Both the position numbers and the translations under genes were made by a program. A model generated the notes under the pieces. That model was not told the origin of the DNA, did no database searches, and was given only the letters and a program-made list of their open reading frames with translations. This document shows positions 1-6,439 of a DNA stretch of 6,521 nucleotides, piece after piece; position 1 is the first letter of the stretch, and every line of letters starts with the position of its first letter. The DNA is taken from positions 1 through 6,521 of the forward strand of contig JBBTCX010000313.1 of NCBI GenBank assembly GCA_038043045.1, read 5' to 3'. This DNA comes from JBBTCX01 sp038043045 (GTDB taxonomy: Bacteria; Planctomycetota; Phycisphaerae; UBA1845).

Positions 1-166
1 AGACTAACACGAATCGCCGAAAAAAGCGCGCCAATAAGTCCGACAGCCTGCTAGCCTTGTGTGATGAGTTGATCTCATACGGTCCCGCTCCCTGAAGGTC
101 GCGGCTCGTTGGGGGAACGAAGGGTCGCGAGGGTTAAAACCCGCGGCTCGGATGGAGAAACGCGAG
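1..166. other. Region downstream of citrate synthase, no supported gene
   Basis: No convincing gene on either strand. Short inverted repeats are visible: ATGAG/CTCAT around a 5-nt loop (64-78), TCGTT/AACGA around GGGGG (106-120), and a bulged CGC-GGG/CCC-GCG hairpin around 126-146. None is followed by a T-run on the minus strand, so none is a clear intrinsic terminator for citrate synthase. A run of six A (T6 on the minus strand) at 20-25 has no stem in front of it. The 9-mer cgcggctcg occurs twice (100-108 and 142-150), probably by chance in GC-rich DNA. Confidence 0.5.
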
Positions 167-1360
167 CTACGCCCGGTCGACCATGGGGGTGAAGGGGCGG
201 TTGTGTTGGCCGACGTAAACTTGGGTCGGTCGGAAGATGCGGTTGTTTTCGAGTTGTTCAAGCCAATGGGCGAGCCAGCCGGCGGAGCGGGCCATGGCGA
301 AAATCGGCGTGAAGCATTCGGTGGGGATGCCGAGTTCGGAGTAGACGATTCCGGCGTAGAAGTCGACGTTGGGGAAGATGCCTTTTTCGCCGTAATGGGC
401 CGTGCCGATTTTTTCGACTTCAAGGGCGATTTCGTACGTAGGGCTGCTGCTGGCTTGAGTGAGTTGAGCGGCGTACGTTTTTAGAATTTTCGCGCGCGGG
501 TCAACGGTCTTGTAAACGCGGTGGCCGAAACCGGGGATTTTTTCCTTGCGGCTGATCATGTCGTCGACGACGGTTTTTGCGTTTTCGGGTTTGGCGATTT
601 TTTTGAAGAGCTGGATGGCTTCTTCATTGGCCCCGCCGTGAAGCGGGCCGGAGAGTGCGCCGAGGGCGGAGCTTGCCACGCAGAACGGGTCGGCTAATGT
701 TGAACCAACGACGCGACCTGCAAAGGTTGAGGCGTTCATCGTATGGTCGGCGTGGAGAATCAGGCAGACGTCGAGGATTCGTTCACGGATCGGGTCGGGG
801 TCCTGGCCGGTGAGCATGTAGAGAAAGTTTCCGGCGTGACTGAGGTCCGTGCGCGGGTTGATATGGTCGTCGCCATGACGGAGGCGTTCAAACGCGGCGA
901 CCACGGTGGGCAGTTTGGCGATAATGCGGAAGCAGGATGTTCGACGAGTGACAGGGTCGTGAATGCTGCGACGGGGGTAGAACATTCCGATCGCGGCGAC
1001 GGCGGCCTGCAGCGCGTCCATCGGATGGCCGGTTTCGGGAAGGCATTTGATGAGGTCGATAATTCGGAATTTGAGTTTGCGATACCCGGCCATCTCTTTT
1101 TTGAAAGCATAGAGTTCGGCCTGCTTGGGTAGGTCTCCGAAGAGGAGCAGCCAAGCGGTCTCCTCAAAGGTGCTGGATTCGGCGAGGGCATCGACGTTGA
1201 TCCCGCGATATTCGAGGATACCCTCTTGACCATCGACGAAGCTGACGCCGGAGTGAGCGATGGGTACGCCTTCGAGTCCGGGAATTACGTCTTGAGTCAT
1301 GGGATTATTCCCTGAGAACATTTTTCCAACTGGAGTCCCCTTGTTGACTGTTGCCACCAT
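167..1360 (-). CDS. gltA: Citrate synthase (short, roughly 400-residue form)
   Basis: This cytoplasmic enzyme condenses oxaloacetate with acetyl-CoA to give citrate and CoA, the entry step of the TCA cycle. The 397-aa product has the full active site: LHADH at 202-206, GPLHGGANE with catalytic His241, GFGHRVYK with His280, and NVDFYAG with Asp333. These match E. coli GltA His264, His305 and Asp362 by motif. Arg358 (MARSAGW) and Arg377 (FRPTQ) fit the substrate-binding arginines near the C-terminus. The length is that of the short forms seen in Bacillus and archaea, shorter than the NADH-regulated GltA of about 427 aa. The start at 1360 is preceded by AGGAG (1370-1374) with 9-nt spacing. Met21 (1300) is an alternative: AGGGA lies 8 nt upstream, and the family's usual N-terminus begins near GLEGV. 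The gene has its own likely promoter in the 176-bp gap before it. A 2-methylcitrate synthase cannot be fully excluded, but no prp-type genes are adjacent. Confidence 0.96.
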   Translation of the reverse strand: MVATVNKGTPVGKMFSGNNPMTQDVIPGLEGVPIAHSGVSFVDGQEGILEYRGINVDALAESSTFEETAWLLLFGDLPKQAELYAFKKEMAGYRKLKFRIIDLIKCLPETGHPMDALQAAVAAIGMFYPRRSIHDPVTRRTSCFRIIAKLPTVVAAFERLRHGDDHINPRTDLSHAGNFLYMLTGQDPDPIRERILDVCLILHADHTMNASTFAGRVVGSTLADPFCVASSALGALSGPLHGGANEEAIQLFKKIAKPENAKTVVDDMISRKEKIPGFGHRVYKTVDPRAKILKTYAAQLTQASSSPTYEIALEVEKIGTAHYGEKGIFPNVDFYAGIVYSELGIPTECFTPIFAMARSAGWLAHWLEQLENNRIFRPTQVYVGQHNRPFTPMVDRA

Positions 1361-1369
1361 AAGTCACCG

Positions 1370-1374
1370 CTCCT
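1370..1374 (-). promoter_or_regulatory. Ribosome binding site of citrate synthase
   Basis: AGGAG on the minus strand (GAGGAG if 1375 is included), 9 nt before the ATG at 1358-1360. It supports the upstream start over Met21, although Met21 also has a weaker AGGGA at 1309-1313. Confidence 0.6.
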
Positions 1375-1405
1375 CGATTGTTGTGCACTCGCCTACTGAA
1401 AGAGT

Positions 1406-1431
1406 ATCGACCAAGTTTCCTCTTGGACGAT
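1406..1431 (-). promoter_or_regulatory. Imperfect palindrome in the citrate synthase leader (operator or 5' hairpin)
   Basis: Two 10-nt arms, atcgaccaag (1406-1415) and cttggacgat (1422-1431) on the plus strand, are inverted repeats with a single mismatch around a 6-nt spacer. In RNA from the minus strand this gives a stem of 5 bp, one U-U mismatch and 4 bp, closed by the loop AGGAAA. It begins within a few bases of the transcription start predicted from the -10 box at 1440-1445 and ends 45 nt before the ATG. It could be a repressor site over +1, or a hairpin protecting the 5' end of the mRNA. The symmetry is seen directly; the role is inferred. Confidence 0.45.
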
Positions 1432-1439
1432 TCTTCCAT

Positions 1440-1468
1440 ATTTTAGCGAAAACGGACTCAATAGTCCA
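1440..1468 (-). promoter_or_regulatory. Predicted sigma70-type promoter of citrate synthase
   Basis: On the minus strand, TGGACT (1463-1468, 4 of 6 matches to TTGACA) is followed after 17 nt by TAAAAT (1440-1445, 5 of 6 matches to TATAAT). Transcription would start near 1433 and give a leader of about 73 nt. The spacing is ideal and the site lies in the only intergenic gap before the gene. The -35 box overlaps a short dyad, GGACT-ATTG-AGTCC (1454-1467). Confidence 0.5.
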
Positions 1469-1500
1469 GTTGTGCAATGGCAAAAAACACAATCGTCGGC

Positions 1501-1524
1501 GGTACTTTCGGACCTAAAGTGACC
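1501..1524 (-). terminator. Possible 3' stem-loop of the efflux operon
   Basis: Twelve bases past the RND stop codon, the minus strand can form an 8-bp stem with one bulged C: GGT(C)ACTTT pairs with AAAGTACC around a 7-nt loop. A run of six T (1482-1487) follows, but only after a 13-nt gap, so this is not a standard intrinsic terminator. It may instead act as an mRNA 3'-end stabiliser, or have no function. Confidence 0.25.
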
Positions 1525-1536
1525 CTTCGAAAAGAA

Positions 1537-4500
1537 CTAGCTGGGGTGTTGCGGGACGGTCGCGGACTGGGCGGTAAAAACCGGAGCCGCGGTCACAGGT
1601 TTTGCCAAAGCTTTTTGCGTCGCACCCTGCAAAAGCCACTGTTTGGCATCGAGAAACAGCGTAAAAACAGCCGGGACGACAATCAGCGTAAATGCGGTGG
1701 AGATCAACAAACCGCCAAGTTGAACGGCTCCGAGTCCGCGATATAGCTCGCTGCCTGGTCCGGTCATGATGGTGAGGGGTACCAGGCCAAAGATCGTGGT
1801 GAGGGTGGTCATCAGAATCGGGCGAGTACGAGTACGCACGGATTTCTCCACGGCTGCATGGGGGGACAATCCTTCGTCCTTCATGAAGTTCAGGGATTGG
1901 TGAACCAGGAGGATCGCGTTATTCACGACCACACCGAGAAGAATAATGAACCCAAGCATGGTGAGGACGTCGAATTGTTGATCGGGTGCGGAGACATCGC
2001 GGATGCTGGTCTCATGAAGAATTCGCAGTGCGGCGAATCCGCCGATCATTCCGAACGGAACGCTGAACATGATCAAAAAGGGATAGGCAAATGATTCGAA
2101 CAGCGCGGCCATCAAGAGATAGTTGATTAGGACCGCAAGAAAAGCACGCGATTGGACCAGCGTCGCGGCCAGAGTGGGGTTCAAAGCCAATACCGTCGCC
2201 CCAACAAGGAGGGCGCCGCCAATTCCGACTTTCACGCCGGATCGTCGACCGCCGATTTTGGCGGCGATGACACAGGCTGTCACTCCGATTCCGAGAATGA
2301 GAAGCAGGGATTTTCCAACCGACATCCCCAATAGCCGAGGTCGAAGCAGCTTTCCGGAAAAATCGCCGACCAGGGCGTGCCACGTTTGAGTGAGCTTGCT
2401 TGCGGTACCAGCCAACGACGTAATCACGGTCGACGGCACGGCCCCCGATTCACGAAGCGGTGCGATCACGGAAGTTTGAATTTCTTCCATCGCCGCCTGC
2501 AAGGGAACGCCCGGCTTGGGGCGAATCGACAACGTCACCGAATCCATTTCTTCAATATGGTTGATCTGTTGTGGAGCCGTGGTTCGGCGAAAATCCGCGA
2601 CGGAAACAATCGGAAGGACGTGCCCGGTCGGAGTCACGATCGGGATTTGTCCGATTTCCTCAACCGTGGCTTGGGCGGTTCCGGCCATCTTGAGCACCAT
2701 GTCGACACGATCGCCGAAGTCGTTGAATTCTCCGACAAAAGCGCCATTCACGCACGACTCAATGAGAAATCCAACGTCGCGAACGTCGAGCCCGACGTGT
2801 GCGGCCTTGGTGCGGTCCGCGACCAATTGGACTTCAGGGCGCCCCAAGGCGAAGTTTGCGGGGTTAGGCGATGGATAGCCGTAACCGGCTTGCATGATCG
2901 CGCCGAGAAGCGCGGACGATGAGCTTACTACGGCTTGATGGTTCTCCCCGCGGATTTCAAGGTCCATGGAGTTTCCCGACGACCCGCCGCCAAACAACGA
3001 GTTCTGCCAGAAGAACGTAAAAGCGCCGGGAATCCTGCCACCGGCACGGTTCAACACGTCGACCAGGGGTGCCACATTGTTGGCATCTTTGGACGTGCAA
3101 CCCATAAAGGCGACCCCGTTGAACGCAACGAAGAAAAAGTCCTCGATGGGCGGCGGGATAACCGTCTTCTTGATTGCACCACCGGGTCCAGCGCTCATCA
3201 CCACCGGTTCCAAGCGGGCCGCTTCGGGCGAGTATCGCTCGGCTTCCCATAAGGGTCGGATGCCATCCGTAGGATCGTTAGGGTCTCCGTCTTCGACCAA
3301 TTCGGCCAAAGCGCGGAACTCATCCAAGCTATATCCTGGAGGAGTGGCCAAGAAACCGAAAACCAGATTTTCGTTCCCCGCGGGAAGGTAGTCCGTGGGC
3401 GGAATCAACCACCAAGTTCCCAGCAAGGAGGCCAGCGAAAAACCAACCACAACGGCCAGTCGCGACCAACTGCGTCGGTTTACCCGTGTCACCAGGTTGC
3501 CCGTCCATCGTGCGTAAAAGGCGGTTTCTTCTCCGGCCTGGGAATGGGTCTTGGTGTGACGAAGAAATCTCGCCGCAAGAGGTGGAACGACAAGGATGGC
3601 GACCAGCATGGAAATACCGATCGCCGCGGTGATCGCAATGGCAATGTCCTTGAACAGTTGACCCACTTCCTCTTGAATGAACATCACAGGGAGGAAGACG
3701 ATCATCGTGGTCAATGAACTGGCAAGAACGGCGCCCCAAACTTCTTTTCCACCGTCCAAAGCCGCCTGGAATTTGGTTTTACCCAGCGCGTGGTGACGAT
3801 CGATGTTCTCCAGCACGACAATGGCGTTGTCCACCAACATCCCCACCGCGAATGCCAGCCCGGCGAGCAAAATCACGTTCAGCGTCCTTCCCATCATGGC
3901 AATCACTAGGAACGAACCAATGATGGAAATGGGAATCGCCAGCGCGATGATTCCGGTGGCTCCGCCGCTACGAAGAAAAAGCCAAAGCACGACGATCGCC
4001 AATAGCCCACCCGAAAGGATATTGTTGATCACCAGATCGATCGCGCTCCAAATGTACGTGGTTTCATCATACACCTGCGTGAGAGAAAGGCTCAAACCCC
4101 GGGGCCCGAGAATCTCACGATTCGCAATGTCGATTTTTTCCCGGAGACTTTCCATGGTCTTTAAGACGTTGGCGCCTGCTTCTCGGCGCGCAGGCATGGC
4201 GATCACATACTTTCCGTTGCTTCGAACAAAGGCATAGGCTTTGGCGAAACCGTCCTGAACCTTGGCCACGTCGCGGACGAAAATCGGCCCGCCTTCCCGG
4301 TGGGCGATGACCGTGCTTTCAATCTCCGCGATGCTCCGGTATTCGCCGACCGCGCGGTAGGAATAATCCAATTTCCCTTGAGCAATGGTCCCGGCGGAGA
4401 CGTTGACGTTTTGACGGCGGATCGCGCTTTCAACATTTCGCAGGGTCAATCCCTTGGCCGCGAGAACATAAGGATCGACCTCGATTTGCACCTCGCGGTC

Positions 4501-5037
4501 CCAACCGCCATAAATAGGAACCTCGCTTACGCCCTCCGCGCGTTCGAGGATGGGTTTCACCTGTTCTTCGATGAACGTCTTGAGATGTGCCACGTCCCTG
4601 TCACCCGACAGAATCATCCACGCGATGATACCTTCCATGTCGGTGTCGGTGGCTTGGACAATCGGTTGATCGACTTCGTCGGGATAGTCCGTCACTTGGC
4701 GAAGCTTGTCGGAAACTTGTCGGAAGGCCACTTCCTTATCAACGCCGACGGGGAACTCCAATCGAATCACGGCCTCCCCCTCGGTGGAGGTGGAGGTCAT
4801 CTTTTCGAGGGAGTTCACGTTTTTGAGATGGTCTTCCTGTCGATCGACGATTTCGCGTTCGATTTCCTGGGGGCTTGCCCCGATCCATCGCGTCGTCACG
4901 GTAATGACCGGACGATCGACCGTCGGAGTGAGTTGAATCGGAATCTCAAACAGACTGGCGAAACCAAAGAGCACGACGAGGATCACCCCCACGGCTATTT
5001 TTACGGGATTTTCGATGGCAAACTTGACGACGTTCAT
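1537..5037 (-). CDS. RND-family efflux permease (HAE1-like, AcrB/MdtC fold) with an extra helix pair
   Basis: Inner-membrane, proton-driven pump that should export drugs or other toxic hydrophobic compounds; the substrate is unknown. The 1166-aa protein has the duplicated RND plan. TM1 is near 10-29, followed by a first periplasmic domain to about 330. TM2-TM6 lie near 334-490, with LVDNAIVVLENI at 401-412 in TM4. TM7 is near 525-545, followed by a second periplasmic domain to about 890. TM8-TM12 lie near 963-1130, with the TM8 signature AALFESF at 977-983 and VVVNNAILLV at 1036-1045 in TM10. In the proton relay Asp403 is kept, but the second Asp of AcrB is Asn404 and the TM10 Lys position lies in Asn-Asn; I recall this pattern from other VDN-type RND pumps, so it need not mean loss of function. 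The protein is about 100 aa longer than AcrB, partly from an insertion near 892-962 with two hydrophobic segments. The start overlaps the adaptor stop (ATGA) and has AGGA at 5043-5046. Heavy-metal (CusA-type) export is less likely: no Met-rich clusters are obvious. Confidence 0.95.
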   Translation of the reverse strand: MNVVKFAIENPVKIAVGVILVVLFGFASLFEIPIQLTPTVDRPVITVTTRWIGASPQEIEREIVDRQEDHLKNVNSLEKMTSTSTEGEAVIRLEFPVGVDKEVAFRQVSDKLRQVTDYPDEVDQPIVQATDTDMEGIIAWMILSGDRDVAHLKTFIEEQVKPILERAEGVSEVPIYGGWDREVQIEVDPYVLAAKGLTLRNVESAIRRQNVNVSAGTIAQGKLDYSYRAVGEYRSIAEIESTVIAHREGGPIFVRDVAKVQDGFAKAYAFVRSNGKYVIAMPARREAGANVLKTMESLREKIDIANREILGPRGLSLSLTQVYDETTYIWSAIDLVINNILSGGLLAIVVLWLFLRSGGATGIIALAIPISIIGSFLVIAMMGRTLNVILLAGLAFAVGMLVDNAIVVLENIDRHHALGKTKFQAALDGGKEVWGAVLASSLTTMIVFLPVMFIQEEVGQLFKDIAIAITAAIGISMLVAILVVPPLAARFLRHTKTHSQAGEETAFYARWTGNLVTRVNRRSWSRLAVVVGFSLASLLGTWWLIPPTDYLPAGNENLVFGFLATPPGYSLDEFRALAELVEDGDPNDPTDGIRPLWEAERYSPEAARLEPVVMSAGPGGAIKKTVIPPPIEDFFFVAFNGVAFMGCTSKDANNVAPLVDVLNRAGGRIPGAFTFFWQNSLFGGGSSGNSMDLEIRGENHQAVVSSSSALLGAIMQAGYGYPSPNPANFALGRPEVQLVADRTKAAHVGLDVRDVGFLIESCVNGAFVGEFNDFGDRVDMVLKMAGTAQATVEEIGQIPIVTPTGHVLPIVSVADFRRTTAPQQINHIEEMDSVTLSIRPKPGVPLQAAMEEIQTSVIAPLRESGAVPSTVITSLAGTASKLTQTWHALVGDFSGKLLRPRLLGMSVGKSLLLILGIGVTACVIAAKIGGRRSGVKVGIGGALLVGATVLALNPTLAATLVQSRAFLAVLINYLLMAALFESFAYPFLIMFSVPFGMIGGFAALRILHETSIRDVSAPDQQFDVLTMLGFIILLGVVVNNAILLVHQSLNFMKDEGLSPHAAVEKSVRTRTRPILMTTLTTIFGLVPLTIMTGPGSELYRGLGAVQLGGLLISTAFTLIVVPAVFTLFLDAKQWLLQGATQKALAKPVTAAPVFTAQSATVPQHPS

Positions 5038-6341
5038 GACTTTCCTGCTTCCGGTTTCGGACGAGCCTCGCCCGGAGGCGCGGCCGCTTCTTTCGGTCCC
5101 GCGACCGGTGTACCCCGTTCGTCGACGATTTCAACGGCGGCTGGAAACGGCAGCATCCGTTCGTTACCGCGAACGATGACCCGTGTTCCAGACTGCACCT
5201 TGTCCGAAATGATTGAAATCCATGTACCAACGTCGACGCCGGTGGTTACAGGCACCAAGACGCCCGAAAGCGTGCCATCCTTGTCCGGGAAGACGATCGC
5301 CACATGCGGCGTTCCCGCATGTTCAACAATGGAATCCTTGGGCACGGTCACAACCTGCATGACCGGGCCTGCCGGAAGTGTGGCGCGCGCGAACATCCCC
5401 CCCGCCAGCATCCCCGCTTCATTGTCCAGTTCGACTTCCACCGGAAAAGTCCGCGCACGATCGTCCGCCTGGCGAATGATGTGCTTGACCGTTCCGTCCA
5501 CCGACTTTCGCAGGGCATCCACATACACCCGGGCCGCCGCACCCTCCTGAATATGCGGCAGGGAAGATTCTGGAACATCGACCCGCACCAACATTTTGCT
5601 GAGATCAATCACGTGTGCGATGCGCCCTCCGATGGAAACCCATTCCCCCACTTCCGTAGTCAACTCCACAACGGCCCCGTGAAACGGCGAGTGAATCGTG
5701 GTCTTATCGAAGTCTTTTTGCAGGCGATCTACGACGGCCTGTTGTTCAGAGGCCATATGGGCGGCCTGGGTGACGACTTCGTCGCGGGGGCCTTTTCTGG
5801 TCATCTCAAACAGGGCTTCGGCGGCTGCTTTTCGGCGATCAGCCGCGATGAATTGCATTCGCGTATCGGTATATTCTTTGGCATTGGAATCGCGATCCTC
5901 GTGCAGTTTTTCAATGCGGGTCATTTCGAATTGCCAGCGTTCAAACTCGGCCGTCGCTTCATCCAATAGTGCCTTGGAGCGGGTGATCTCCTCCGGTCTC
6001 GATCCATTGCGAAGTTCCTGAAGTCTCGACTCAAGAGACCCTAAACGCGCTCGAGCCCCCATCAATCCGAGTCGAATCGTATCGCTGTTGAGACGGCACA
6101 ATACGTCGCCCGCCTTAACCCGATCTCCCTGCCGGACAGGCATCTCGATCACCAGTCCGCCCATTTCGGAGCTGACCAAGCTGCGACGAACGGCCTTGAC
6201 CGTCCCGACAAGGGATATCGTCGTTGGGGCTTCCTGCATACGAGCCTCCGCCACGACAACCTTGGTCACGGGCATCTGTGCCAAAACGCCGGTCGTCAAC
6301 GTCAGGCCGATTCCAATCATCCTGGGATTTACGATTCGCAT
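5034..6341 (-). CDS. RND efflux periplasmic adaptor subunit (HlyD/AcrA-type membrane fusion protein)
   Basis: Periplasmic adaptor that links the RND permease to an outer-membrane channel. I place the start at the ATG at 6339-6341: it has GGAG (6347-6350) 5 nt upstream and opens directly on a good signal peptide. The in-frame ATG at 6362 would add 7 residues and has no Shine-Dalgarno. The product is 435 aa. Residues 1-21 are a basic then hydrophobic leader ending GVLA, a likely signal peptidase I site with no lipobox Cys. Next come the first lipoyl half with MGGLVIEMPVRQGDRVKAGD (about 60-79), a long charged alpha-hairpin (about 90-210) and the second lipoyl half with IHSPFHGAVV (about 216-225). 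Beta-barrel and membrane-proximal segments follow, then a Pro/Ala/Gly/Glu-rich tail of about 25 residues. The hairpin carries two related turns, GSRPEEI and GPRDEVV. The stop overlaps the permease ATG by 4 nt, implying translational coupling. First gene of the operon, with its own promoter. Confidence 0.94.
   Translation of the reverse strand: MRIVNPRMIGIGLTLTTGVLAQMPVTKVVVAEARMQEAPTTISLVGTVKAVRRSLVSSEMGGLVIEMPVRQGDRVKAGDVLCRLNSDTIRLGLMGARARLGSLESRLQELRNGSRPEEITRSKALLDEATAEFERWQFEMTRIEKLHEDRDSNAKEYTDTRMQFIAADRRKAAAEALFEMTRKGPRDEVVTQAAHMASEQQAVVDRLQKDFDKTTIHSPFHGAVVELTTEVGEWVSIGGRIAHVIDLSKMLVRVDVPESSLPHIQEGAAARVYVDALRKSVDGTVKHIIRQADDRARTFPVEVELDNEAGMLAGGMFARATLPAGPVMQVVTVPKDSIVEHAGTPHVAIVFPDKDGTLSGVLVPVTTGVDVGTWISIISDKVQSGTRVIVRGNERMLPFPAAVEIVDERGTPVAGPKEAAAPPGEARPKPEAGKS
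5043..5046 (-). promoter_or_regulatory. Ribosome binding site of the RND permease, inside the adaptor gene
   Basis: AGGA on the minus strand, 5 nt before the permease ATG (5035-5037). It lies within the last codons of the adaptor gene, whose TGA (5034-5036) overlaps the ATG. This supports both the permease start and coupled translation of the pair. Confidence 0.6.
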
Positions 6342-6346
6342 AGTTG

Positions 6347-6350
6347 CTCC
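6347..6350 (-). promoter_or_regulatory. Ribosome binding site deciding the adaptor start
   Basis: GGAG on the minus strand, 5 nt before the ATG at 6339-6341. The longer in-frame alternative at 6362 has no purine-rich stretch at a useful distance, so this site moves the preferred start 7 codons inward. Confidence 0.55.
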
Positions 6351-6410
6351 GAAAGTCACCATCGGGACGAGAAAAACACTTTAATGGGTGGCAGGAAACA
6401 TCGTCGTAGC

Positions 6411-6439
6411 ATTATAGGATTCGGGTTGTGAAGTGTGAA
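6411..6439 (-). promoter_or_regulatory. Near-consensus sigma70-type promoter of the efflux operon
   Basis: On the minus strand, TTCACA (6434-6439, 5 of 6 matches to TTGACA) is followed after exactly 17 nt by a perfect TATAAT (6411-6416). The start would be near 6404, giving a leader of about 63 nt to the adaptor ATG at 6341. The TTCACA hexamer is repeated 7 nt downstream (6427-6432), so the -35 box sits in a two-copy direct repeat TTCACAC/TTCACAA. Such a strong match suggests substantial basal expression unless a repressor acts here. Confidence 0.7.

Noticed and set aside
20..25. T6 run on the minus strand as a terminator for citrate synthase
   Set aside because: The preceding GCGCGC has no complementary arm at a usable distance, so no terminator stem forms.
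4..423. A 139-codon minus-strand frame running into the citrate synthase gene in another frame
   Set aside because: Most of it is out of frame with the conserved enzyme, and the translation is low-complexity Ser/Pro/Arg typical of a shadow frame.
2241..2275. CCGCC/GGCGG inverted repeat within the permease gene
   Set aside because: Five-bp stem inside coding sequence with no T-run; expected by chance in GC-rich codons.
4300..5550. A 416-codon open frame on the plus strand across the adaptor-permease junction
   Set aside because: It is antisense to two well-supported genes, its translation shows no recognisable domain, and long antisense frames are common opposite GC-rich coding sequence.
1361..6358. 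The octamer GGTGACTT shared by the citrate synthase and adaptor leaders
   Set aside because: Two copies of an 8-mer at different positions relative to the start codons are compatible with chance; no third copy or symmetry supports a shared operator.
6342..6362. Seven-codon N-terminal extension of the adaptor starting at the ATG at 6362
   Set aside because: It has no Shine-Dalgarno and would place extra residues before a normal signal peptide; the ATG at 6341 has GGAG 5 nt upstream.
6399..6401. ATG of a six-codon upstream ORF at the start of the efflux leader
   Set aside because: It lies about 3 nt from the predicted transcription start with no Shine-Dalgarno. Attenuation by a uORF would need further support that is not visible.
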